Shown: positions 1 to 9,354 of the stretch, piece after piece
How the letters are laid out: the number at the start of each line of letters is the position of its first letter
How positions within the stretch are numbered: the first letter of the stretch is position 1
Assembly: GCA_002077045.2 (NCBI GenBank)
Contig: KZ111177.1
Location: forward strand, 231,255 to 264,907
Direction of reading: 5' to 3'
DNA: 33,653 nucleotides
DNA from: Rachicladosporium sp. CCFEE 5018
Lineage: Eukaryota; Ascomycota; Dothideomycetes; Cladosporiales; Cladosporiaceae
The notes under the pieces: model-generated
The model's database searches: none
Seen by the model: only the letters and a program-made list of their open reading frames with translations
Told to the model about the DNA's origin: nothing
Made by a program: the position numbers and the translations under genes

Positions 1-492
1 TAGTGGCCACAACCTCGAGCGTCGGGAGGCAGTCTTGAGCGAAGCGAAACAGGATGAATGTTCGGCTTCCGTTCATTGCGCGAATCAGATGCAAGCCGTT
101 GTTTTGGATGATCCACAACAAGAAGACGCAGCGCCACTGACTGTGTGGCCATTCTATAGCGCTTATATGAGGTGTTGGGTGAGGAGCTATAGATTTGTAG
201 CCAAGATGTCTGTATAGGACTCGAAACGATCTCGACTCCTCCGATTGCCATTGTGTCCGAATCAGTAGGTGCCATCCAAACACACATTCCTGATACTGCA
301 AGATTGATCGCTGTTAGAGAAGTGTCAATATTCATCGCCAGCGCGTTCTTACCTTGTCATGTTTGTCTCTCGTCTTGGCTGCTCCGTGCTGATGTCGTCA
401 ACCAAAAGCTTGTGCATGAGGCGGCGTGTACAGGAGCACGATGCTATGAGATGAGGATGCATCACTGACGATCCAGCAATTGTGTGAGAGCC
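1..492. other. Upstream region of the PLC-like gene, copy A
   Basis: No supportable gene was seen. In copy B the matching stretch begins just after the amine oxidase stop, so this interval probably holds the amine oxidase 3' UTR/terminator followed by the promoter and 5' UTR of the PLC-like gene. Short open frames here have no ATG or no recognisable content. Confidence 0.6.
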
Positions 493-1458
493 ATGTGGTC
501 GCCATCTCTGCTGCTCTTCTTACTGCAGTGCATCGTGTATAGTATAGCGACTGCGAGGCACCATGATGACTTCAAGCCAACACCTCCTGGTACCCGCCAG
601 CCGATACCTTCGCTGTACTTGCAACGCTACTCAGAGCAGACTTTTATAGGCACTCACAACGCGCCTGCGATCAGGACCGCGGAGAATAACTGGTCGCTGT
701 CAGGAAACCAATACTTCAACATCTCCGTGCAGTTGAACGCTGGCATCCGCTTGCTACAGGCTCAGGGCCATCGGCCAAATTCTTCGTCAGACGAGATACG
801 GCTATGTCACTTCAACTGCGCGCTGATGGATGGCGGGGACCTGGACAGCTATCTACTGACAGTCAAAGACTTTCTTGATGCCAACTCAAAAGAAGTCGTG
901 ACTCTCCTCTTTGTCAACGCAGGAGTCGACCTGCGATATTGGATGCGAGCCTACCGCAATGCTGGACTGGATCTTATGTCCTACACTCCCCCTCTTCATC
1001 TCCGCTATGGCAACATGCGGATTGCGGACTGGCCCACTATAGCTCAGATGGTCGCCACAAACCAACGTCTGGTCACTTTCGTCTCTTCCGGAGCAAACGA
1101 AGCAATTGCACCTTACCTTCTACTCGAATGGCGCTATCTCTTCGAGACGAATTTCGGCATCGAAGCGCCGAATCAGTATGACTGCAGACCTGCAAGACCG
1201 CGATGGGAGCCCCCTTGGTATGTCCCGGACCGACTGAGTCTCGTGAATCATTTCCTGTATGCGAAGTTCCTGGGTTTCCGCTACCCAAATGGTTCGTATA
1301 CAAGCACGACCAATGCCGCTGGCTTCCACGTTGGTGAGCTGGGCGAGCATGGAGTGAGGTGTAGAGGATTGTATGAGAGAAGACCGAATTTCTTACTTGT
1401 CGACTTCTTCAACGAGGGCGATGTCTTCGCTGTGGAGAAGGGGTTGAATGCGCACTGA
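493..1458 (+). CDS. Secreted PLC-like phosphodiesterase (PI-PLC X-type TIM barrel), copy A
   Basis: A single exon encodes 321 aa, starting at the first in-frame ATG (493). Residues 1-22 form a signal peptide: a short start, a Leu-rich core and a small-residue ATA end before RHHDD. The body resembles fungal PLC-like phosphodiesterases: GTHNA with His55, then LNAGIRLLQAQ, then LCHFNCALMDGG with His106, then the strand VVTLLFVN. In bacterial PI-PLC the two equivalent His are the acid/base pair, and both are present here. Several N-x-S/T sequons (NWS, NIS, NSS, NGS) fit a secreted glycoprotein. The family covers phosphoinositide-cleaving and uncharacterised members, so the substrate is not known. 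About nine residues differ from copy B, including His106. The family call is firm and the activity is inferred. Confidence 0.88.
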   Translation: MWSPSLLLFLLQCIVYSIATARHHDDFKPTPPGTRQPIPSLYLQRYSEQTFIGTHNAPAIRTAENNWSLSGNQYFNISVQLNAGIRLLQAQGHRPNSSSDEIRLCHFNCALMDGGDLDSYLLTVKDFLDANSKEVVTLLFVNAGVDLRYWMRAYRNAGLDLMSYTPPLHLRYGNMRIADWPTIAQMVATNQRLVTFVSSGANEAIAPYLLLEWRYLFETNFGIEAPNQYDCRPARPRWEPPWYVPDRLSLVNHFLYAKFLGFRYPNGSYTSTTNAAGFHVGELGEHGVRCRGLYERRPNFLLVDFFNEGDVFAVEKGLNAH

Positions 1459-2592
1459 CACATTGCTATCGCTGTGCAGTACTTCGAACAGACCTGATAT
1501 CACTGGGGTGCAGGTTTGCGCCGTGTCCAATAGCCTCATGTGGCCAACGTGCGGCACAGAGGTGAAAGGATCCCCTGGCGAGGCTGAATGTGTGGACTGT
1601 TAGGCTATCTCACGTTTGCGCGCTCGTAGGCTAGCGCTCTTGTAGGCTAGGCTGGGTCAGACGGTCAACAGCAAAGCTCAATTTGGAGATTCAACACTCA
1701 AGACTGCGGCACTTGTTACCTTCCAAACAGCCATAAGACTTGCCGATAGGTAAGTGAGTCAGTCACGGTCGTAGGTCGTAGGGCTCCGAAGTTTCAGACT
1801 GGCGAGAGGACCAGTGCATTGTGACGTAAGGTAATCTGAACCGTGGCACTATTATTCGGAACATAATGAGTCGCCCTGGAAGGCGGAAGCACACAGCGAT
1901 GGAGCACGGCGCATTCGACGCCAGATTCGAATGCGTTCCTAGCGAAGCAATGCCAAGCCATGGTGGTGTTGGTTAGGGGAGTCAACGACAGCATGTGAGC
2001 CGTATCGCTCTTGAAGGCAAACGACATGGATGCGTATACCCGACGCTTTTTCCCAGTTCATCAAATGACTCGTCGGTGGAAACCGGGCGAAGCAGCGCGA
2101 GTGTCGCCTGACATTTGCGCAGTTGCATCGGCGTCCATGAGGGAGATCCGCTTGGCGCACCTCGCTTGCTGGTTGCGCCCCTCGTTCCGCGCGGAACCTC
2201 ACCAAATACCGGCAGCAGGTTGCGTCTCCTGACATTTTTGCCTACACGCCGCTATCGTCAGGCAGCAATCTCTTTGACAGTCATGCTAGGGCTCGTGAGT
2301 CTCGTGAGAGGTGCGCAACGAGCGCGACTGTCGTTCCGACGTGATCCTTCAGCTGGGGTCATCACTCACAGCGCTGCTAGACTTGTATGTTATAGTCACG
2401 GCCCTTGATGTGCTCCGCCCTCAGATGCACGCTAAGAACTGGATGCTCTTCCCTTGTACACAGATATATGAGCTGTACTGTCTGCTGTGGTGAAGTCTGA
2501 TCGTTGCACTCTCCATTGGCACGTTCTACACTGCGACATCCGCAACGCCAGCTTCTCGACCGCCTTCGCCATAAGCCTCAGCTCGTCTTATC
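1459..2592. other. Intergenic region between the PLC-like and RTA1-like genes, copy A
   Basis: No gene could be supported in these 1.1 kb. Open frames on both strands are short, lack recognisable domains and are equally open in copy B only because the copies are so similar. The octamer TAGGCTAG and close variants recur around 1620-1660. The right part presumably contains the promoter of the RTA1-like gene. Confidence 0.6.
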
Positions 2593-3958
2593 ATGCCTAA
2601 AGGCGGTGGCTCTGGTGATCTTGCGCAGGACACCACTGCAGCACACCCAGGGAGCTACGGTAAGATGTGCAGCAGCTTCAGCACGCAAGCAAGTCTGACA
2701 TGGACACAGTGCCTGGCAGCGTCTGGTATTATGCGCCCAACAAAGTCGCCCCTCCAATCTTCGCCGCAGCGTTCCTGCTCTCTGGGCTTATGCACGCGTG
2801 GCAGACATAGTTCGTCTTACCTGTCTTCTCGACCGTACCAACATCATACTTACCCACCAGTAGCCACTACAAGAGCTGGCGCATCACCTTCCTGTTGCCC
2901 TGGGGGGCTTCCTTAATGGTAGGTGGTTTCGTGGCGCGTGAGGTCGGCGCGTTTAGAATCGACAATCTCGGCATCTTAATCGCTAGTGTTGTGCTAACGG
3001 TGATGTCGCCGTAAGTACCCTTAGACCAATTGACCCTGATGTGAGTGCTGACTTCTTTTTGCAGACCCGTTTATGCCGGCGCAAACTACTTCATCGTTGC
3101 ACGCCTCGTGTATTACATCCCGTGGCTATCGCCCTGGCATCCAGGACGTGTAGTGACTACGTTTCTAGGGCTTGATGCATTGATCGAAGTTTTGCTTGTG
3201 AGTAGTGATGATGCGCTTCATGCGACGGCACAGTGCTGACATAGGATGACTAGGGGAGTGGAGCACCACGTGTCGCCAACACAGATGCCAGCCCGGGCGA
3301 ACGACTGGCCGGAGAGATACTGATCAAACTTGGCTTGACTGCACAGGTCATTCTCTTCCTCGGACTCTTTGTGCTCCTCGGCACATGGCACAATCGAGTG
3401 AAGAGCAAGGGTCTTCTTACGCCGAAGCTGAAGAAAGCAGTATGGAGCCTCTTCGCAAGCGCGCTGCTGATATTTATACGCTGCATCTACCGCGTCGTGG
3501 AGTATTTTGAAGGATACCATGGTGCTGTGCTCAAGCATGAAGCCTACTTCTACGTCTTCGAGGCGTCGCTGATGCTTATTGTCTCGGTCGGGCTGAACGT
3601 CTTCCACCCGGGCAAGTATCTGCCGAGAAGTAACAAGGTATATCTGGCTACAGATGGCTTGACCGAAGTCCGGGGACCGGGATGGAGGGATCAGAGGAAG
3701 TGGTACTGGCAGGTGGCCGATCCGTTCGATTTCGCGAATAAGATGGGCGAGCACAAGTTCTGGGACGAGCCCATTCCAGTGCCTGACAGTGTTACCGAGG
3801 AGGGAGATGGATCCTTTGGGACTGTTGAGGCAAAGCAAGCAGGCACAGCCACAGCCTCGAGCATCTCTTATCCGAAGACCAAGTCCCAGAACCAAGCAAG
3901 CTGGTTCGCAAAGCATACGCTATTTGGCAGGTATCTCGCAAGCAGAGGTGGCAGTTAG
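2593..3958 (+). CDS. RTA1-like seven-helix membrane protein, copy A
   Basis: Five exons give 384 aa: 2593-2659, 2710-2809, 2861-3010, 3065-3197 and 3254-3958. All four introns are 50-56 bp, begin GT and end AG, and the phases join in frame to the TAG at 3956-3958. RTA1-family hallmarks appear in order: YYAPNKVAPPIFAAAFLLSG (helix 1), HYKSWRITF, GFVAREVGAFRIDN, VMSPPVYAGANYFIVARLVY, then FIRCIYRVVEYFEG and HEAYFYVFEASLMLI near the last helices. The C-terminus is a long hydrophilic tail. The family includes yeast Rta1/Rsb1-type proteins linked to 7-aminocholesterol resistance and sphingoid-base translocation; the substrate here is unknown. The third exon needs the weak donor GTTCGT at 2810, where copy B has GTAGGT. 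Splicing is inferred, not shown. Confidence 0.88.
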
Positions 3959-4189
3959 TATGTCAAGGACTCACGACGCTCTTTGCCGCCGTAAGGTTGC
4001 GTGTGGTGAGATTTCGGCATCTCCGAACATGCAACGGGTGGCTTCAGTTCCCATCACCTTGCTCCGGCGAAAGGTTCGGTACTCCGGGCACAGCTGAGAG
4101 ACAACAGGCAACACTTGTGGCTTTTTGGAGGAGGCTTTGAAGGTCATGTAGGGCTTCCGTAGATGATAGCGCATCCAGACAGCCCGTTC

Positions 4190-5144
4190 TTAGAGAACTC
4201 CGGGCATTTCCTCGTCTTGCAGAGCTTGCAGCACTCTCCTCGTCTTACGATCTCGTTCACTTACATCAACAACACCATAGGCTTCTTGCGTCTGTCTGCA
4301 CACTTCTTCCTGCCAGGCTGCGTTTACTCGCACATCATGGCTCCTCACGTCTGCGTCGCTAGCATCCCAGCACGACTGCACGGTGCCACCAATTTTCTCC
4401 ATGAAGCTCTGAAGTCCTCCCTCTCCGCCTCCAGCATGGTAGCTCTTGAACGGGCCAGCAACGGTCCATCTAGGACCCATCGAGCTTTGCACCACAGAGT
4501 CAAGGTCCTCGACGCTGACTACACCTTGTGCTACGAGACTACATGCCTCGCGGAATAGCGCGAAGGCTAAGCGATTGGCCACAAAACCTGTGCATTCTTT
4601 GCGGGTCAACACTGGTACACGACCAAGTGACTGCCAGAATGTTAAGGTTCGATCAACGACATCCCGAGTTGTTAATGGTGATGGCACCACCTCAAGGAGA
4701 GGCATGATATGTGGCGGATTGTACGGATGCACGACGATCAACCTAGATTGATCATGCATATGTTGACTCTGTTCGCTGGCCGGAATACCAGACGTACTCG
4801 ACCAGAAGAGCGCATCCTTGGAAGCCGCTGCCTCGATTTCAGGCCAGATCTTCTGCTTGAAGTCCAGGTTCTCGGGTCCTTGTTCCTGAACGACTTCCGC
4901 GTCCTTGACAGCATCCTCTAGACTCGTCGTAATCTTCAGACGTGCCAGACATTGTGCCACGTCCACGTCGGTGAGATACCCAGGGAGAGACGCGTGCACA
5001 GTTCTGTAAGTCCGATCGAGTGTCGAAGATGGTCACATGACAATCCGGGCTTTTCGCCAGATGCAACGCGGCAAAGCTGAGACCTATCGTGCCGGCTCCT
5101 ACGATGGCGATAGAGGTGGGCTTGTCAGCCATTCTGGCAGTCAT
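4190..5144 (-). pseudogene. 3-hydroxyacyl-CoA dehydrogenase/L-gulonate dehydrogenase-like gene, frameshifted (copy A)
   Basis: Compared with the intact copy B gene, copy A lacks two bases of an AAA run near 5000/5001. The first ~48 codons, with the NAD-binding GAGTIG loop, are in one frame; the rest (4999 down to the TAA at 4190) is in another. Downstream of the break the coding sequence is well preserved, including HPYNPPH, LEVVPS and KECTGFVANRLAF, so the lesion is young or a base-calling error in a short homopolymer. No intron could restore the frame in an obvious way. If the deletion is real the product would be a short truncated peptide. The start could be the ATG at 5144 or the one at 5132. 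Confidence 0.8.
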
Positions 5145-5500
5145 TTAGTTGGCATTCGGACGGGCTTTCATTCATGTTGCACAACTCCGAGCACGTACCA
5201 CAGCTCCTCGGCAAACATTGGGCACGCCTTCGGCAGTCGGGATTAGTAATTGCTCTCCCATAGTTCCGTCCTCCGTCAGAGAGCTCGCTGCCGCCACTCT
5301 TGTTCACGTAAAGCTCTCCAGCAGACTGGTCAGGCTCGTTGCCGGATTTCGTGAAGCTTCATAAGCTTCGCAAGGTAGCGAGATCCTGCGTTCGATAAGT
5401 ATAACCCTATCTCCTCTAGTTTTCTATCATACCCATTCCCTTACCATCAAGGTTAAACAAGCCTCTCTCTACGCTGGCGTTCAGGGCTAGCATTAGGAGA
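5145..5500. promoter_or_regulatory. Divergent promoter between dehydrogenase and FrnE-like genes, copy A
   Basis: The dehydrogenase (-) and the thioredoxin-fold gene (+) are transcribed away from each other across 356 bp, so this interval should hold both promoters. It contains GATA-type tetramers near 5390-5410 and a GAAGCTTC palindrome followed by a second AAGCTT near 5350-5370. No definite TATA box or named factor site was recognised. Confidence 0.55.
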
Positions 5501-6322
5501 ATGACGAAATACAACATCAGTGTCGTGAGCGACACAGTCTGTCCAGTAAGCACACTTGGCTTCGGAAGGGGTGTCACCGTGGGCATCTGCTGATCAGAGT
5601 CGCAGTGGGTATGTCGGAAGACCAAAATGACTTCGCAAAACTGCGACCTAATCAACAAAACATAGTGCTATGTCGGAAAGAATCGCCTCGATCTCGCGAT
5701 CAAGCAGCACAAGACTAGTTTCCCGGATGACACCTTCGCAATCTCGTGGCTTCCCTTTTACCTCAATCCAGATGCGCCGAAGTCGGTCGACAAGGCCGCA
5801 TACTACGCCTCCAAGTTCGGTGAGCAGCGCACTCAGGTCATGTTCGGACATCTCGCGCGACTGGGAAAGCAGGTCGGCATAGATTTCAAGTTCGGTGGCA
5901 AGACCGGCAACACACGCGACAGCCACCGCTTGATACAGCTGGGAAAGACCAAGGGCGAAGATGTGCAGACAAGAGTCGTCGAACAGCTCTTCAACGCATA
6001 CTTCGAAGCCAACGAGGACATCACGACCACTCCTGTGCTGATTGCGCGGGGTGTCAAGGCCGGTTTGGACGAAGCAGAGGTTAAGAGCTGGCTGGAGGAA
6101 GGCAAGGGCGGGCCAGAGGTCGATCGCGAGGTCAAGCAAGCCCAGCAAAGCTTTGTGACGGGTGTGCCGAATTTTACGATCAACGGGCGACATGAAGTGC
6201 AAGGGGCTGAGGAGCCGGCTGCATTCCTGCAGGTGTTTGGTGAGGTCAAGGATATGGAAGACGGAAGTCTTGGCAAGGGTGGCCTCAGGGTGGGTGGTGA
6301 TGGTATCAACAACGCGTGTTAA
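5501..6322 (+). CDS. DsbA/FrnE-like thioredoxin-fold oxidoreductase, copy A
   Basis: Two exons, 5501-5545 and 5666-6322, are separated by a 120 bp intron (GTAAGC...TAG) and give 233 aa. Exon 1 encodes the first strand and the active-site Cys (ISVVSDTVCP). Exon 2 continues CYVGKNRLDLAI, then ISWLPFYLNP, FGHLARLGKQVG and the cis-Pro loop TGVPNFTINGRHEVQGAEEP near the C-terminus. This is the layout of FrnE/2-hydroxychromene-2-carboxylate isomerase-like DSBA proteins, and the length is usual. The predicted junction gives C-P-C where most relatives have C-P-W-C, and copy B splices identically. The role is probably a cytosolic thiol-disulfide or GSH-dependent reaction; the substrate is unknown. Its 3' end is only 42 bp from the convergent HET gene's stop. 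Confidence 0.85.
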
Positions 6323-6364
6323 AGGAGAGTACGTTCAAGTCGCTGTCTGTTGCTGATGCATTGC

Positions 6365-8695
6365 TCAGAAGTACTCTCCCATATCAATCTTGCACGTCAG
6401 GTGTCGGTCGTCCGTCAAGGTACCTCCACCTCGAAATCCGACCGTCACGTCACTACGCTTCGGCGTGTTAAGTAGTAAGTCGACATTTCCTTGCTCGTCC
6501 GAAACAATGACATGACTTCCACTCAAGATGTCTGTAAACGTCAGATATGCGATGCTGTAGACACAGCGACTGTGCATTCTCAGCAGCATGAGAGACCCAT
6601 TGACAGGTTCGCGGCCGATCGCGAGACTGGCATCTGGTATCGTCTTTGCGCACAGTGCCCAGACCACGAGACACTTCTGCTTGCCATGAGAATCTACAAC
6701 AGGTATTTTGACCTGCAGAACCTTGTACAGCTCTATCAGCGGCACCGGGAGAGACTTGAGGAACAGACTGAATGACTGGCGGAGGGTGCTGAACATGATG
6801 GAATCGTCCGACTCGTGATTCGTCGAGCTTAGCAGGAGATCGATCGCTCGGACGGCGTCAGATAGCAGTACACTGCTGCTCACCCTTCCACTCACTTGTC
6901 GTACGCGCTCTGAGGCTTCCAAGGCAGTCATCTTGCGCAAATCTTGGGCAAGCACAATGGCCAAATGCTCTCCAGCATCGCATCGGCCGGTCAACATGGG
7001 CAGGCCTTCGAATGTCGCACCGTCTTCAGCATTGCACATTTGATGGAGTCTGGTAAGATGAAAGAAGGAAAGCATCTTGCGGTCATCACACTCCAGTCCC
7101 TCTGGCACGAAGTCGAAAAGCCTGGTCCCTGATGCCCTCAGGGCAGATTTGACCTTCCTTACAGCGGCAAGTAGAGTGTCCTCCTTTACATACTTGTATT
7201 GTACGCCGCACATGCCCGCCCAGCATGCTACAAGGTCGGCATGGAACTTCGCGTTCCGCTCACTAGTCGCGAATGCACTGAGCATAATTTGCAGTCGCGC
7301 TTTACGGCCTGCAAGCTCGCTTGCTCGAGGAGTTGCTCGAAGGCCCAGGAGCTGGTAGCACCCGGTGCTCGGCATCTGAGACTGGAAAAGGTACTCGCGC
7401 GTATCCACCTCGTCGGGTGCGAGCATCTGCGCCTCAAGCGGGAAAAGACGCTTCACAAGATTGAAGAAGTCAGTCACTGGTCCCCTACTAAGACCAAAGT
7501 GAGCTTTGGCATACGGTCCCTCAAGAGAGATGTACTGTGCGATCAGGGACGCTGCGCTGAATATCGATGACTTGACTGAGGTAAAACGTCCGTGTCGGAT
7601 CATCGCATGCTGATGACCCGAAGCATTAGTCTCAAGACCAAGGTCGATGTCTGAAGCCATTGCCCATTCTTGGAACGTCCATGCGCGAGACCAATACTGG
7701 AAGTCCTGTACAACTGCGTCAAAGGTCTGCAGACACGCGACGAACTCTGCGCACAGCTCTGAGGTCGCTCTGGCACCGTACGTGGGCCTATAAATGCTCA
7801 CGTCCACCGGCAGAGCTTGCTTAATGGTCCGCCGAGAAGCATTGTCATCCGCTCCAGCCACAGCTGCCACGACATCCTCGTAATTGAAGATGAAGTGAGC
7901 TGGACGATCTAGGATCTCCTTCGCAACGTACGACAGGGTGGCCAAAAGCTGATACGCACGACCATCTGAAGCTGGCAAAAGTACCGACACTTTGGAAGCA
8001 TTGTTATAGATTTCACCCATAGCCGGGATCTGGCGAGCCTGGTCTTCCGGATCCGCTTGATCAATCGACAGCGCATCCAACCACACAGTACTGCCGGCAC
8101 CGGCCAAGTGCATAATATCGGAGAACTTCGAGATGCTATGCATCGGAAAGACTGTGATGTAGTTGCAGCTCGCGCACCCCACTGTAATGTCAGACGTAGA
8201 TCCCCATACGTACGAGATCGCACTGTAGGGTACAGGCCCCGGCAGACCAGCGTAGACATTGACCGTGGAGGTGTCGCCGAGCCGGTACTCGAAGATACCC
8301 GCGCAAGCCACACATCGCGCGAATCGAAATCGCTCGAGTGGGCTGATCGACTTCGCGCGTGTATCGCCTGATCGACGCCGTGGCTGATGCTGAGCATGTA
8401 TATTGCTGTGGCTTGCAGGACCACTCGTCCCTCGACGACGTTTTTCTGTAGTCTCAATTCCTACTATGCCAGCGTACTTTCGCTTGAGGTATGGCAGAGT
8501 CTCAAGGTCATACACACCTGAAAGCCAAAGCTCCTTTGAATTACGTGCTTTGTCAGCTCGCTTCTTTGCTAGCTGCTTCGGTCCACTGGCATCGAGTGCT
8601 TGTTCAAACCGTGCATGAACATTGGGATCGTCAGCCCTGACCGTGAAGGCGGCGTACGAAGGCGTGAGGCGAGGAGCGGAACGCAGCGCCATCAT
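6365..8695 (-). CDS. HET-domain (heterokaryon incompatibility) protein, copy A, intact
   Basis: A single open frame of 776 aa runs from the ATG at 8695; a second ATG follows directly. Residues 1-120 are basic and low in recognisable features (KKRADKARN, KRRRG). The HET domain begins near residue 157 with YSAISYVWG, continues with VWLDALSIDQADPEDQARQI (about 204-223) and YNNASKVSVLLP, and closes with WSRAWTFQEWAMASDI. These are the three conserved HET blocks. The ~400 residues after the domain match no family I recognise and may decide partner specificity. HET proteins trigger cell death or growth arrest after recognising non-self in fungal fusions. Whether this one does so is inference. The copy B counterpart is broken. 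Confidence 0.9.
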   Translation of the reverse strand: MMALRSAPRLTPSYAAFTVRADDPNVHARFEQALDASGPKQLAKKRADKARNSKELWLSGVYDLETLPYLKRKYAGIVGIETTEKRRRGTSGPASHSNIHAQHQPRRRSGDTRAKSISPLERFRFARCVACAGIFEYRLGDTSTVNVYAGLPGPVPYSAISYVWGSTSDITVGCASCNYITVFPMHSISKFSDIMHLAGAGSTVWLDALSIDQADPEDQARQIPAMGEIYNNASKVSVLLPASDGRAYQLLATLSYVAKEILDRPAHFIFNYEDVVAAVAGADDNASRRTIKQALPVDVSIYRPTYGARATSELCAEFVACLQTFDAVVQDFQYWSRAWTFQEWAMASDIDLGLETNASGHQHAMIRHGRFTSVKSSIFSAASLIAQYISLEGPYAKAHFGLSRGPVTDFFNLVKRLFPLEAQMLAPDEVDTREYLFQSQMPSTGCYQLLGLRATPRASELAGRKARLQIMLSAFATSERNAKFHADLVACWAGMCGVQYKYVKEDTLLAAVRKVKSALRASGTRLFDFVPEGLECDDRKMLSFFHLTRLHQMCNAEDGATFEGLPMLTGRCDAGEHLAIVLAQDLRKMTALEASERVRQVSGRVSSSVLLSDAVRAIDLLLSSTNHESDDSIMFSTLRQSFSLFLKSLPVPLIELYKVLQVKIPVVDSHGKQKCLVVWALCAKTIPDASLAIGREPVNGSLMLLRMHSRCVYSIAYLTFTDILSGSHVIVSDEQGNVDLLLNTPKRSDVTVGFRGGGTLTDDRHLTCKIDMGEYF

Positions 8696-9354
8696 TCGTG
8701 TCGCCTGCAGGCAACTTTGAAATATCTCGCCGCCCAGAGTCGACACAAGCCCTAGATGACCCAGTCTAAGATGTGAATGCCCAGCCTGAAGATCTCCTTA
8801 CAGATACAGAGATCTGAAGTTCAACCGTGACCTGATAGACATAAGGTAGGAATGTCTCATCGCTGCTCGCCGTAATCCCACACATCAGATGCCTGGCCCA
8901 AAGGTCGAGGATCGGATGGATAGGTGAGAGAGTTCGAAAAGCTAAGAACAGGCGACTGTATGACTTCTAGATCTGTATTGATGCCTGAGGTGTGTACACA
9001 GGGCGGAAACGCATGCGGACTGGCTGGAACAGCCTCGTCTCGTCATAGCCTTGGACGCTCCTGTGCTGGTACAAGCGTACTCACGATAGCAGAGCTGAAG
9101 TCGTTATAGGTGAGAGAGCGCAGTTTCGTCGGTGTCTCGGCTGAAACGTTTGCTGTCTCTTGAACATAGCAGCATAGCAGTTGACCGCAGCAGGCAAGCT
9201 GATGTGCGCATTGGCCGCATTTCAGATATCTGGAGAAGTAGACGTAGGTTGAACACAAAGGTCAGGGTACGATAAAAGCTATGTACAATACTGCGTACTC
9301 GTGGCATTGCGTCGTTAATTCTGCTCGCCCATTCACACCACTTTCACAAGATGT
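8696..9354. other. Intergenic region upstream of the HET gene, copy A
   Basis: This interval lies between the HET gene start and the permease stop, both on the minus strand. It should contain the HET promoter and the permease 3' UTR. No supportable coding frame or RNA gene was seen. It diverges from copy B somewhat more than coding DNA, with several short indels around 8840-8940. Confidence 0.6.

Noticed and set aside
253..468. Small frame upstream of the PLC-like gene, found in both copies (also 15565-15780)
   Set aside because: It starts with GTG, not ATG, has no domain, and lies in the presumed promoter/5' UTR. Conservation between the copies equals that of surrounding non-coding DNA.
2115..2408. 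Plus-strand frame with a GDPLGAPRL string, vaguely like a reverse-transcriptase block
   Set aside because: It is a single short resemblance without any other retroelement motif, terminal repeat or target duplication. Treated as chance.
3218..3916. Minus-strand 232-codon frame opposite the last RTA1 exon
   Set aside because: It is antisense to a conserved exon. The matching frame in copy B is broken into shorter pieces, as expected for a shadow.
5648..6312. Long minus-strand frames (184 and 159 codons) over the FrnE-like gene, repeated in copy B
   Set aside because: They are antisense shadows of a well-supported exon with recognisable thioredoxin-fold motifs. Their translations show no domain, and they persist only because the exon is conserved.
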